64,000 bases of DNA from Coix lacryma-jobi var. lacryma-jobi (taxonomy: Eukaryota > Streptophyta > Magnoliopsida > Poales > Poaceae). The notes below the pieces were generated by a model. The model ran no database searches. It was given only the letters and a program-made list of their open reading frames with translations, and was not told the origin of the DNA. Positions 20,501 to 32,514 of this stretch are shown here, piece after piece. A program made the position numbers and the translations under genes. The stretch is from assembly GCA_009763385.1 (NCBI GenBank), contig CM019825.1:117485131-117549130 (forward strand). Reading direction: 5' to 3'. How positions within the stretch are numbered: the first letter of the stretch is position 1; every line of letters begins with the position of its first letter.

Positions 20501-23500
20501 ATGTGGCTCATGGATTCCGGGTGTTCACTCCACATGACCGGAAGAAAGGTTATGGTTCTCCATCCTAGACCTCGTGGTGCACAAGGAGTACATCACTTTC
20601 GGGGATAGTGGAAGAGGTAAGGTTGTTTCTCATGGAACTATTCGGCTCAATGAAAACTTCATGCTCAAGGATGTTGCTTTGGTTTCTAAATTGCATTTTA
20701 ACTTGCTTTCCGTCTCGCAACTTCTTGAAGACGATTTTGAAGTACAGTTTAAGAAAGGCCTTAGTCGAGTTTTGGATTCTCGGGGAGACCTAGTTTGTTG
20801 GGTCGTCCCATTTGGCCGTGTTTTCAGAGCCGATTTTTCTCGTTCTTTCAGCTCTGCTAGATGTTTGATGGCTGGTCCTTCTTCTGATTTGTGGAAGTGG
20901 CATAGGAGGCTCGATCATTTGAGTTTTGACTTTCTTACAAGACTTAGCTCACTCGGCCTAATCCAAGGATTGCCCAAGCTTAAGTTTCTGAAGGATCTTG
21001 TTTGCCATCCATGTCGTCACGGGAAGATGGTTGTTGCTTCTCACCCACCTGTTAATCAGGTGATGACCAAGCAACCCGGTGAGCTTTTACACATGGACAC
21101 TGTTGGTCTAGCTCTTGTTTGCTCAGCGGGTGGGAAGTGGTAGGTTCTAGTGATCGTTGACAATTTTTCGAGGTACTCTTGGGTGTTCTTGATGGAGGCT
21201 AAGGATGAAGCTTTTTCTCTTGCTCGAGTTCTTATTTTGAGGTTGAAAACTAAGTTTCCCCCTGATACTATTAGAGCTATTCGTAGCGATAATGGTACTG
21301 AGTTTGTTAACTCACAGTTTACTTCCTTCTGTTCTTCTCTTGGAATCGAGCATCAGTTGTCTTCTCCTTGTGTCCCCCAGCAGAACGGTGTTGTTGAGCG
21401 CAAGAACCGGACCCTTGTTGAGATGGCCAGGACGATGCTCGATGAGCATAGGACTCCTAGGCGTTTTTGGGCCGAGGCGATCAACATCGCTTGCCATGTT
21501 TCGAATCGCATCTTTCTTTGAGCTTTCATGAAAAAGACTTCTTATGAGTTGCGTTTTGGACGGGTACCCAAGGTGTCTCATTTCCGGGTATTTGGGTGCA
21601 AGTGCTTTATCCTGAAGCAAGGCAATTTGGACAAATTGGAATCTCGCTCTACAGATGGTGTGTTTCTTGGTTATGCTTTGCATTCTCGTGCTTATCGTGT
21701 TCTTAACCTTGAGACTAACCGGATAATGGAGACTTGCGAGGTTACATTCGACGAAACTATGCCTTGTGTTTCTTTTGCTTTTGGTGTTGCAGGAGATCAG
21801 GAGATGGGAGAGACGATCGTTGTGGAGGAGGAGTAGGAAGACGCCGACTGGGGTGATCTCGAGCCAACTCCACTGGCTGCCCCATTCGACTCTGCGACGA
21901 CGACGTCTGCTCGAGGACCCAATCCTACTACTTCCACTACTTGGGGTCCTCTTGAGCCACCTCTCTAGCGAGCACCGACTGCACCTGAGGGAGTGATAGC
22001 ATCTGGCGAGGGGGAGGCAACTTCGGCGAGGCAAGCGCCCCGAAGTGTCCAGCAGATCCACCATCCGCAGCAGATCATCGGCGGCATCGACCAGTGAGTC
22101 ACGCGGTCGCGAGCGTATGAGATCTCTCACTTTGCTCATTTTGCATTCGTTGCCTCTTTTGAGCCCAAAGATGTTGGACACGCTCTTTCTGATCCTATTT
22201 GGGTTAATGCCATGCATGAGGAGTTAGAGAATTTTAAACGAAACCAAGTTTGGACCCTAGTTCCACCTCCACCAGAATGCCACCCTATAGGTACCAAATG
22301 GGTTTTCAAAAACAAACAGGGTGAGGATGAGATGGTAGTGAGGAACAAGGCTAGGCTAGTAGCCCAGGGTTTTTGCCAAATGGAGGGGATCGACTATGAG
22401 GAAACCTTTGCCCCCGTAGCCCGTTTAGAAGCCATTAGGATATGTCAAGCTTTTGCAGCTTTGAAGGGTTTTAAGCTATACCAAATGGATGTCAAGAGTG
22501 CTTTCTTGAATGGGTATATAGAGGAAGAGGTTTATGTGAGACAACCCCCTGGTTTCGAGAGTCCCAAGTTTCCAAACCATGTTTTCAAACTCACAAAAGC
22601 TTTATATGGTTTGAAACAAGCCCCGAGAGCATGGTATGATCGTTTGAAAACCTTTCTGCTTTCCAAGGGTTTCAAAATGGGACGGGTAGATAAGACTCTT
22701 TTTCTCCTCAAGCAAGGCAATGACACCCTTTTAATTCAAATTTACGTGGATGATATCATCTTTGGTGGCTCCTCTCATGCACTTGTTGCCAAGTTTGTAG
22801 ATACAATGAGCAGGGAGTTTGAGATGAGTATGATGGGTGAGTTGACCTTCTTCCTCGGATTGCAAATCAAGCAAACCCAAGATGGGACGTTCGTGCATCA
22901 AGGCAAGTACATGAAGGACATCCTGAAGAAGTTCAACATGGGCAAGCCCAAGCCTCTTACGACGCCCATGGCGATGACTGTTGCTATGGATGCAGACCAG
23001 GACGGAGAGGCGGTGGACCAGAAGGAGTACAGGAGCATGATTGGCTCACTCCTGTATTTGACGTCGACGAGGCCAGACATATAGTTTTCTGTGTGTTTGT
23101 GCGCTCACTTTCAGGCGTCCCCTCGGACTTCCCACAAGCAAGCGGTCAAGCGCATCATGAGGTACCTCTGATACACTCCTGAGTTCAGAGTTTGGTACTC
23201 TTCTTCTTCGACCCTTTCGCTTTGTGGTTACTCTGATGCGGATTTTGCCGGCTGTCGGCTTGAGCGCAAGTCTACTTCTGGGACTTGTCAGTTTCTTGGC
23301 TGTTCACTGGTTTCGTGGTCTTCTCGCAAACAGTCGAACGTAGCCCAGTCTACTATGGAAGCCAAGTATGTTGTCGCTGCTTCTTGTGCTTCGTAGCTTT
23401 TATGGATGGTTGCTACATTGCGTGATTATGGTCTAGATTTCAGTCGGGTCCCTTTGCTTTGCGACAGCACTTTTTCCATTAGTGTAGCAAAGAACCCCAT

Positions 23501-23687
23501 TCTTCACTCCAAGACCAAGCACATCGATGTTCGCTTTCACTTTCTTCGTGATCACTACGAGAAAGGCGACATTGATCTTAGGCATGTAGACACCCATAAC
23601 CAGGTTGCGGATATTTTCACCAAGCCTTTGGATCTCTCAACTTTTGCTAGGTTGAGAGGTGATCTTGGTGTGTGTTTCCCCTTTTAG
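20501..23687 (+). pseudogene. Sirevirus-1 pol (broken)
   Basis: Protease starts with WLMDSGCSLHMTG at about 20501; a frameshift follows before 20574. From there one frame runs to a true stop at about 23685-23687, with stops at 21141, 21519, 21834, 23082, about 23170 and 23394. Domains: gag-pre-integrase (HRRLDHLS, CHPCRHGKM); integrase core with D in RSDNGTEF and E in VVERKN; reverse transcriptase 22212-23084 with QMDVKSAFLNG and YVDD at 22743-22754; RNase H 23200-23660, where the motif that is STTEAEY in Sirevirus-2 reads STMEAKY, losing an acidic residue. Reverse transcriptase itself is still open and motif-complete. Confidence 0.93.
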
Positions 23688-25389
23688 ATGGGGGAAGCAT
23701 TTTGTTTGATGTACTATAGACTGACTTTCTGATCACTTTTTTTTGGGTCTTGAGTTTGTTTAGTCTTGTTTTGCTCTGATACTAACTTCTGCATGCATTT
23801 CATCATGTATACATCTTGCTTTTTCGAGCTTCATGTCTATATTCCTTAGAATGAACTTATGCTCTGATTAGTGTATGCTTCGATGATATGTGGTGATGCT
23901 TGTAGCTTAGGCTCTCTTTGATCACTGATGCATGTTGTGAGCTAAGCTATTTTTCAGAATGATGAACATGCTTAATGAACTTAAAACTTGATACATGTTC
24001 ACCATTGAGATTGGCAACTAGCATGTGTAGATTGTGTTGAGGTTACTTATGCTATACATATATGCTAGGTTGCAATGTCTCTAGTTCTGAGTCTTTCACT
24101 TGCTTGGACTGTTCATATTCTACTTAAAATGAACCAAGTTTTAGTGAATTGAAAAGATCGAAATGGGATTGCTTTGTCAACACATCATGGTATCGAGACT
24201 GTTTCTCATTGCACATTGAGTTAAACTTGAGTCGTGTAGTGTAAGACCGAAACTGATGCTTTAAGCTTCTGATTGCATATGCATAGGCTTAGCTCGGTTG
24301 AAAAGTTAGGCAATGACAAGCTTTCAACCTCTCGCAATCACATGCTGAACTTAAACTTGTGTTAATGACCGCTCCAAATTCTCCGATAAAATCTGAAAAC
24401 ACAAGTCTATGTTTCATTCTATAGCATGATGATTGAACTTTGCTAGGGGCAGTTCACCATGTATACATGTTTAGCACTTGTTTGACTTCTTGTTTATACA
24501 TGTTCAGTGCTATTTTGATGGTGAAACCTTTTTCTGAACGGCTTAAAACTGCTCACCTGGCTTATGCTTTCATATTTCTTATTTGGTGATGAGTTTGAGC
24601 CTTTGCTAGCACTTTTGCTTGTTGCTTAGAAGTCAGATCAGCACTCTCTAGAGCATTCATTCACTCTATCGATTATATACTTGAAGCTTCTAACATGCAT
24701 TTCTGACTCATATGCATTTGCTTGACTCTGATAGGCATGGCTTAGCTCCGTTTTCTCTTGATTGAACTCGTTTCCTTCTCTTTTGATTGCAAATTGCCCC
24801 CAAGGGGGAGAATTTTTCCAAGGGGGAGTATGTCTTGATGTGGTGACAATTTGCAATTTATGCTTCACTTGCTGAGGGGGAGTTCTTTGAGTGAGGGGGA
24901 GCTTTTCTGCTTTGCTCCGAGTCAGTTTTTTATTTGGTATCGATCTTCAGCTAGTAGTGTCGAGCCTCTATGCCTCTATCTTGAGGGACTAGCTGTTTTC
25001 ACCATTTTGTTTTGGTGATTTTTGATTGGTATCAAGCTTTCAGCTAGTGGTGTTTAGCCCTTTCTGCCTCTTCTTGAGGACTAGCTTGATTCTGACTTGG
25101 TTGCGTCGAGCCGTTGCCCATGTCTTTGGGAACCAAGTCTTGTGCTCCGATTTTTGATCGAGTTTTGCTCTTTGATGAGTTGTTGCTCCGATCTTTTTGC
25201 TTGGTTGTGTCGAACCATTTTCCATATCTTTGGGGACCAAGTTTTGCTTAACTTGATTTGTTCTTCTTCGGCCTTTCTCTTGGCTTTTGGACATCTTGAG
25301 TGAGTTTTCTTCTTCTACCTACTTCTATTTTCATTTTCATTTTGATTACGGTTACTATGAGTTGACGATGCACTCATCAAGGGGGAGAT
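23688..25389 (+). other. 3' non-coding region of Sirevirus-1
   Basis: No envelope-like ORF. It has several AAGGGGGAG purine tracts (about 24801-24823, 24877-24900, 25379-25388), near-repeats with GTGTTTAGCC...CTTCTTGAGG, TTGGTATC words at about 24936 and 25026, and the conserved block before the LTR (25361-25389). Closely parallels 15898-17472. Confidence 0.8.
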
Positions 25390-27404
25390 TGCGAACACAA
25401 GGTTGATATGTGCCCTTGTGGTTCCCTTCTTGAGTGATGAGTGATCGGTCAACGGGCAACATGTCTCTTGGCTGTGTTGATGTGCAGGTGTGGAGTTTGG
25501 AGATGATAGTCGAAGGTGAGGTGAAGGTCAAGTAGAGACGTGCTGTGCCGACGGACTGGGAGCGGTGAAGGGCGGACGTGAGGCTTGGACCGATGGACCG
25601 AGAGACCTGAGGACCAGATGTGGTAACTAACACGTGGCATCGACAAGCAAGAGGACATGGGGATGTGCGGTGCATCGGCCAAGTCGGGAGGAAGGTGATG
25701 GCGTCGTGACACTTGGTGGGAGGCCGAGAAGGAAGGCGAATGCACTGTGCCCAGCGTGGAGGCTGGACATGCTCTGGCATCGGTGCAGGAACTCGGGGTG
25801 TGTGAACCACATCCCGTCTACGGCGCGGGTTTGGTAGTTGAGCCTCTAAAACCTACCCTCGACGGTTTCCAAGTTTGGGCCACAAAACTCAGGGTGGCGG
25901 GTTTCCGAGTTTGGGCCTCAAAACTCGGCGAGGTCGGTTTCTAGGTTTCGGCCTCAAAACCTGGGCTCGCGGGTTTCTGAGTTTGGGCCACAAAACTCAA
26001 CCGGAGGACAGGTTTCCCGGTTTCAGCCTCAAAACTGGGGGGGAGGTCCAAAAAAGACGGTCGACGCGTGGCGGCGTGGAGAGGCTGGTGCGGCGGCGAA
26101 GCTATCCACAAGGAAGGCGCGACGGTCGACAGGGCGACACGTGGGGGCATCCTGAGGCTTGCGTCGAGGCGAAGCTAAGGATGAGGAAGGCGCGTGGCCG
26201 TCGGATCGTCAATCAGCAGAGTTGAACCGGGATACCCCTAGGGTTGGCCGCTTCGCTCTTGTATCTAGGGGTAGAAGGTGACTATTGTTATTAGGCTATA
26301 AATAAGAGAGGAGCCCCTCCTCTCTCCCTATCCTTGCAGCCATTTGTTCCTGAGCTCTCTCTCTCTAGCCCCTGCTTAGGTTCTAATCATACCTCACTGC
26401 CTGTGATCCGCAGAGATGGTGAATCATACCTTTGTGCATTTGGATTTTGAGGAAACGAGACCGTAATCTCGTTGTCTCCTCGTGTGGAGGAGCTTCGTCT
26501 GGAATTGAGATCGATTCGCGTTTTTGTATTCGTGTTCTTCGCGTTTCGGTTTTTTCTCTCTCGGACATTTGCCTCGTTCTCCCTCTCCGTGAGATGATTT
26601 TCGATTCCACTTGAATCCGTTTGTTCTATGTCGTGAGCCCCTTCTTTCCACCGAAGGGTTTCTTCTCTAATGTCACGATTTCATAGATCGGGCCGAAATC
26701 GCGTTCGTTCTTTCCCCCTTTTTGGTGTTCTTTGAATTACTCTCGATTGACTTGGTTTGGTGCGATGATTTCTTAGGATTAGCACCCCAATACGTAGAGG
26801 AACACCTGGGAGGAGTTTGATTGATGTCCCTTTTGCTTTGGTTGAGATCGATTTGTTTTTGGGTTTGAACCGAGCTGTTTTTGCCCTTTCTATGTGGTCG
26901 CGGACAGTCCGCGGTCTGTTGGCGGACAGTCCGCGCATCGGGTCTCGGCCAGGTCAGTTAGGTGTAGCCCCCTGACTGTTCACTGAAAAGTGAACGGCGG
27001 ACAGTCCGTAGTGCAAACCCGCGGACAGTCCAGGACCTGTCCAGCAGACTTGCAGAACTATTTGGTTTCTGCGTTTTTGCCGGCGGACAGTCTGGCACCC
27101 AGGCGCGGACAGTCCGGGCTTCTACGGCGGACAGTCCGAGACTATCACCTCGGACAGTCCGCAAATCTGCAGACTGTATATTTTTGCTTTGGGGCTTTGG
27201 CACTTGGTTTTGGGTATTCTCCGGAGGTTCCGCTGTACCACTAGGACATCTCCTAGGGTATCCACGTATTCGTAGGTCATGAACTCTCCTGTTGTTTCGA
27301 GTCTTTGCTTGTGGGGTGATTTTCAGGGACAAGGGCCATATATTTCACAAGTTGAAATTTGAGGCTCCCATTCACCCCCCTCTGGTTGCTAATCTGGTCC
27401 TTCA
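25390..27404 (+). repeat. 3' LTR of Sirevirus-1
   Basis: Starts TGCGAACACAAGG, ends CTGGTCCTTCA followed by TSD TAGCC. Contains the same hairpin array, TATA box and palindrome cluster as the 5' LTR, with about 30 bp net length difference. Confidence 0.94.
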
Positions 27405-27632
27405 TAGCCCATATTTGGAGTTTGATGGGCTTCTTCCTTTATTTCTTGATATTACGTATTGCCGGAAGGCGTATTCTTCTTGCCTTTCCATGGTATTCTT
27501 TGATTACTCCTGCAAGACAAGTGAATCACCAAAACTTGTGGAACTTGTTAGATATAAAAGCCCTAATTCTAGTTTGGTGATCATTTCATGTGTGAGTTGG
27601 CGGTTATAAATAGGTAATAAGGACCGTCAACA
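27405..27632 (-). repeat. 3' LTR of element 3, proximal part
   Basis: Resumes element 3 after Sirevirus-1 and matches 31847-32068. The LTR start on the minus strand is TGTTGACGGTCC at 27632. Confidence 0.9.
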
Positions 27633-30588
27633 AGCTCCCCCACACTTGCTCTTTGCTCGTCCTCGAGCAAACAAAAAATGTGACTATGAAGCATGACTTC
27701 AAAAACAAATGATGCTAACATAAAAATTATTCCATGTCATTCCTCGTACCTGTGGATTTTAATGTGTCTACCATGTTGCCTTGAGTGGTTGAAAAGTGGA
27801 ACGGCTCGGCTGAGACACCAAGTCATCACTTTCTCTCTATGAAGCATACTTGGAGTTTTTGTTGTAACTTTTTGCAATTGAAAACTTAGCTCATACTTCT
27901 CCTCCATGTTGAAGTTTTGAAATATTTAGTGGCTATCCTAATTCTATTTTGCTCCTTGAAACATCATCTCTTTTGTTGAAGTTTTGAGAACATATGCTCA
28001 GGATGACATGGGCTATCTTTCCTTCTCTCTCTTTTTAGGTGGTATGGAGATACCCCTAATTTTACTTCGGACACTTTCCCATTATTTTTCATATCATTAT
28101 TTTTTATATACTTTTTTCTCTTTCTTTTTTTCTTTTTGCATAGCCCATGCTTCCTTCACATTTTTTTTGGAAATTAAAAAGAGAGATATCTACACGATAT
28201 TGGAGCTTTATTACTATAAAACATTTTTTTCATTCCTAGTGTAAGAATAGAACATTTTTGGGTGGATTGGAAAAGGAATATTTTTGTGCAACTCTCAGTG
28301 TAAGAGTTGACATTATTATATTTGGGTGTTCGTGAATCTTGATCATGAGTGCATGAAAAGAATCTCAACAAGGGTCACAACAATTTGACAAAGCTCATCA
28401 TGATAACAAGCAGCTAATGTTTCAAAGATTTTACAATGTGAAGTATCATATGGCTCTGGTAGGATATTTAATCATTGAGGAGAAGTATTTGCTATAAATT
28501 TTTAAAGTTTTAGCAAAATAGAAATTCTCCAAGGGCTTACATAAACATAAAGGATTTCTTTAGTCTTACCATATCTCACTTCACAACAACTTAGTTGATA
28601 TGTTTTCGTAAGAAAGATGCGTCCACAAGTAACAAGTATATGAACTAGGAATAAAGTTTATACCGACCAATCTTTAGAAAGACAAGTTCATAATTTGACA
28701 AGATTTTTTTTTCATTTTTAAGTTTGATTAGCATGGTTGATATTTTTGAACATAATCAAACTTGTAAGAGCATGAGATGAGTGAGAGTACGGAGTGCAAA
28801 CCAGCGTGCCCGAGAGATGACGTGGAAGGGTTGGGTCCCCCACACTTGGACTTTTATGTTATTCGAGACTAAAAGCCAACTGTGAATGTTGGAGCATCTC
28901 CTGAGTATGTAGCGCGTCACTCATGTCTATAGACATTGTTCGTCTTTCGTTCTTATAATTATTAGTGGCAAAGAATACCCGAAGGGAACCTTGTCTAATT
29001 CCAAGATGTTTTTTTTTATTTTTGGAGTTAGAGAGATTTTATTAGAACAGAAGGTCCTCGCTTTATTTTTATTAAAGACTAGGTTATTAGGTTTATTTTA
29101 AAACGTTTTTTTTATTTTGATCATTTTTTTAGAAGGATTTTTTTATAAAAGATTTTTTTCAAAAAGGAATTGATGCATAAGGAAATCTTTTGAAAATAAT
29201 GTTAAAACAAATTCATTATGCAAAGTTTTTTATTCAAAGGTGAAATTGTTTTTAGTTTTTTATATGCAAAATATATTGGTTAAAAATTAAACATGCAAAA
29301 ATTCAAATTAAAAGTTGGATGGAAATCAAATATGAGATACATATCGATTTACCTATCGGTAAGGGCTCACCGTTTTAAGTCCATTTAGCAGGACTTCTCC
29401 ATTGAATGTGGCTTCAATGTGCATCATTCAATCCTGGAGATGGATGAGAATGATTGCACTCCTTTGTTTTCGCCATGCCATTGTGATCTTCGTGTGGTTT
29501 CGGCTCAGCGGGCGCTTGATTATCTTTCTTTCTTTTTTTTAAATCAAGGTCTCATCCCTGCAAAAGATCAGTACACCATACATACCCGAGGGACTTCACA
29601 AAGGTTTTTAAGCATTTATGATTGATAAATTCCGGTAGGGTTAGTCAATGTATACTACCAAAGTCTACACTACCAGTTTCAGTTCAAAAATCAAACTAGA
29701 CTCCATGTCCAATTTGATTCATGTAGGCAAATTAACCTAAACACCATGCTTAATTTAACAAGCCCATAGATATATGATCATTGCATCCAAATTTCAAACT
29801 AAGCACCATGCTTAATTCAAACGATGTATGACAAACATCCAAACCAAAACATATTAGAATAGAAAAGTTGGCATGTGAATGAAGAACATGAGACTTATTT
29901 AAGCGGTTGTGCGAAGTTGGAATATAAAATCAGAGAACCATTTTTTTATGTAATGTAGATGCAAATGGGATGAGTGAATGAAAGTTAAACAAACATGCCA
30001 TGGATTTGGAAAATAAAATCTAATCGAGCGAGTGATATGCATGCAGAATCTAGGCTCTAACTTTTTCCTCGTAGCACAGATCATCTAACGGTATCATATC
30101 AACTTGCAAAGGCAACATATGATAGATAACAATAAAATTGTCATCTAACTATACTAGGCATGGTGCCCGAATACAGCTCAAAGACTAGGAGCCACCCAAA
30201 GAAAGCACTAGATATGATGAAATAAACAAACATGCATGCAGTGGTGAAAAGAAAATAAAAATAAAAATGTTTTATTGGTTCTCACATACCTTGATCGATT
30301 CATCTCTCACAATCTATGATTGGATTGTGAGTGATGTGGTGTAGGCCTTCCGTCAACAATGATGTTTTTAATTACTCTTTAACAGCGACCTTCTCTCCAT
30401 CTGCATAGGGTTAGTATGTGTACAAGTATATATCTACGTATGAGATGACAAGGTGAATGTTTGATTGTTCATGAAAGATTGGGCACCCTAGGCTCGTGAT
30501 GATTCTTTATTTTTAATACCCACAAAAGCTAGTGACAAACTAGGTTAGCAGATATCAAGGTCAAATATTAAATTTTTTATGCCGATTA
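27633..30588 (-). other. Interior of element 3, no recognisable coding sequence
   Basis: This AT-rich 3-kb stretch has only short open frames (for example 27984-28244 plus, very hydrophobic and low-complexity). The purine tract on the minus strand (GCAAGTGTGGGGGAGCT, about 27633-27648) abuts the 3' LTR. Long T and A runs occur around 28080-28220 and 28690-29300. I see no gag, protease or pol motif on either strand. Confidence 0.75.
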
Positions 30589-30608
30589 CTTCCCCGGCAA
30601 TGACGCCA
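30589..30608 (-). other. Primer-binding site of element 3
   Basis: On the minus strand TGGCGTCATTGCCGGGGAAG starts 7 bp after the 5' LTR end (30616). It resembles the TGGCGCCGTTGCCGGGGA primer sites of grass gypsy elements. Confidence 0.75.
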
Positions 30609-30615
30609 GAAAGCT

Positions 30616-32068
30616 TGTTGACATTTCTTAGCGTCGCTACCAAGAATAGAGTTTGAATCTATCCCCGGCAACGGCGCCAGAAAGCCAGTTGGTATGTGTA
30701 ATGCATACAGACAAATCCGCAAGTGCACAAATACCGTTGTAGCTTTCACCCAGGAGTATTCCGGGGTATCATATTTATATCCTCAGGGAAGTAATGTGTA
30801 AAGAGTTTAATAACTGACAATCATGTATCTACTAACTTAGTGTACCGACTAGATTAAAGTGGGGGTAAGTGGTAGCATATATGATTTATAGATGAATGAT
30901 ACACCGGAGAACTCCATAAAAAGATAAAGAGCAGACAAGCACAGTTGGGAGGTCATCGGAAGAGTTCAAGGTTCCTATATTCTTCTCTATTACTATGGTT
31001 CTAATCTAGATCTAACCCAAATGATTAACTAAAGCAAAGGTCAAGCATAATGATCACACCATGGCACTTTGGAGCAGCAGTTCCTTTCCGGTTCTCGAAG
31101 AGACAGGGAAGGGGTAACCAAGAGAAGGCCGCCAAAAGCTCTACGAAACACCAACCTGAACGTGGTGGAATACAAAGGCTTTGTCGGAGCTGTCACCCCC
31201 CGGGGCTACCACAACTATCCGTGGGGTTGGGCGCAACCTCAGGTAACCGATAGTCTAGACACCACGTCTATACTACTGATTACTACTCTAGCCACATATA
31301 ATAACTAGAGCACTCGGTCAAGCAGAGATCCCATGCCAAGGTGCAAAACATTAAACTAACCATGCTTTAGCTAAAACATATGGTAAAAACTAGATAACCA
31401 TGTAAGCGATTCAAGTAATTAGAGAAGATAAATATATTGAATACTCGAGTCTTACAAAGAAGCAATACAAGATTATACCGATCCTCCAAGGACTGCTCCG
31501 GAAGTTGAGCATCTCTCTCTCACTCTCAAGTAGAGCTATTCTACTACTACATCTTGGCAATATGGTGAAGGGGACTCCTTGTAGTGTGTATGATCTCTAT
31601 GAAGATGATCACAAATGATGGAGAGGGCCTCTATATATAGTGGAGGTGCCTTGGGAGAGTGGAGAGCCTCTTCTCTCCACATGGAAAGTGCAAACCGACC
31701 TCCAAACCGACCTTCCAGGGTACATTGAACCTGAACACCTTGATAACCGATATGAGAGAGGCGGTGGGAGGCGATCGTTCAAATTTGAACGTGTTTGTTA
31801 TGGTCGTGGACTTGATGCTCTTGGATGTTATGGTGGGTTCTAACCCAGATTTGGAGTTTGATGGGTTCCTTCCTTTATTTCTTGATTTTACGTATTGCCG
31901 GAAGACGTATTCTTGTTGCCTTTCCATGGTATTCTTTGATTACTCCTGCAAGACAAGTGAATCACCAAAACTTATGGAACTTGTTAGATATAAAAGCCCT
32001 AATTCTAGTTTGGTGATCATTTCATGTGGGAGTTGGCGGTTATAAATAGGCAATAAGGGCCGTTAACA
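30616..32068 (-). repeat. 5' LTR of element 3
   Basis: 1,453 bp, TG...CA ends, TSD AATAC at 32069. Carries the embedded primer-site echo at 30659-30679. Confidence 0.93.
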
Positions 32069-32073
32069 AATAC

Positions 32074-32242
32074 TTCCTAGTGAAATGCTACAATGGTATT
32101 TGATCTGTGCACTTGCAGATTACCTTTTATATTATTTATCTTTATTAAGAGTCCAGTTTAATAAATACCAACCCCACATGCTTCTGGCGTCGCTGCTAGG
32201 GATGACAACCTAGTAACTATGGTGATGTTAGAAGTACCAACA
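32074..32242 (+). repeat. Family 4 LTR, right end
   Basis: Continues 2409-2751 and ends TACCAACA. About 40-60 bp before its end (32185-32204) it holds a primer-site-like echo, TGGCGTCGCTGCTAGGGATG, laid out as in element 3. Confidence 0.6.
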
Positions 32243-32250
32243 AGCATTTC

Positions 32251-32270
32251 TGTCGCCGTTGCCGAGGAAG
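32251..32270 (+). other. Primer-binding site of family 4
   Basis: TGTCGCCGTTGCCGAGGAAG, 8 bp after the LTR end. Similar to the element 3 primer site, but with two mismatches to the common grass gypsy form. Confidence 0.6.
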
Positions 32271-32319
32271 TATATAGGCTATCTAGAGAAAAATTGTCAA
32301 ATAGATACTTAATAAGAAA

Positions 32320-32514
32320 TGAAGGGTTACGAGGATGCTACGCTAGCCGAAAAACAAAATTTTTCAACCCCATAAACCAGGAACTACTGCTAGTTATAGA
32401 TCACGGGATTACCACTAGACGCGCAGGTGTAGCGGAAGACATCTCGGTGTAGACGTGCGCGTTGCAGTGATGCCGTATAGATGTTCACGTCTGACCTTCA
32501 CGTCTCCACGTGCG
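32320..32514 (-). repeat. 3' LTR of element 5, truncated to 195 bp
   Basis: Matches 49481-49675 of the 5' LTR and then jumps into pol sequence at 32515. The outer end and TSD are intact, so the loss is internal. Confidence 0.92.

Larger units (their letters stand above)
4054..27404 (+). mobile_element. Sirevirus-1: Ty1/copia Sirevirus-type element, itself split by Sirevirus-2
   Basis: Full-length element with TSD TAGCC at 4049-4053 and 27405-27409. LTRs are 4054-6038 and 25390-27404. Removing the nested Sirevirus-2 and one copy of its TSD leaves about 11.7 kb. Order: LTR, tRNA-iMet primer site, long gag with coiled coil and two CCHC knuckles, pol in copia order (protease, integrase, reverse transcriptase, RNase H), 1.7 kb of non-coding DNA with several AAGGGGGAG purine tracts, LTR. 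The long gag, large LTRs and repeated purine tracts fit the Sirevirus (SIRE/Maximus) lineage. All coding parts carry stops. Confidence 0.93.
2752..32068 (-). mobile_element. Element 3: ORF-less LTR retrotransposon, minus strand, split by nested insertions
   Basis: This is a structurally complete element. Its ends are TGTTGGC/TGTTGAC and GTTAACA/GTCAACA, a TG...CA pair forming an inverted terminal repeat. Its 5-bp TSD is AATAC at 2747-2751 and 32069-32073. The 5' LTR (minus) is 30616-32068 and the 3' LTR is 2752-4053 plus 27405-27632. The primer site is 30589-30608 and the purine tract is on the minus strand at about 27633-27648. The 2.98-kb interior has no gag or pol similarity that I can see, so it would need proteins from another element (a LARD-like, Dasheng-like configuration). 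Sirevirus-1 sits inside the 3' LTR. Confidence 0.9.

Noticed and set aside
27984..28244. Hydrophobic 86-codon frame in element 3 as a membrane protein
   Set aside because: Made of T-rich low-complexity DNA (Phe/Leu/Ser runs) without start context or similarity to the known element proteins.
32074..32319. Short frame 32219-32452 as a gene
   Set aside because: It crosses the family 4 LTR end, primer site and the border of element 5, so it is a chance frame.
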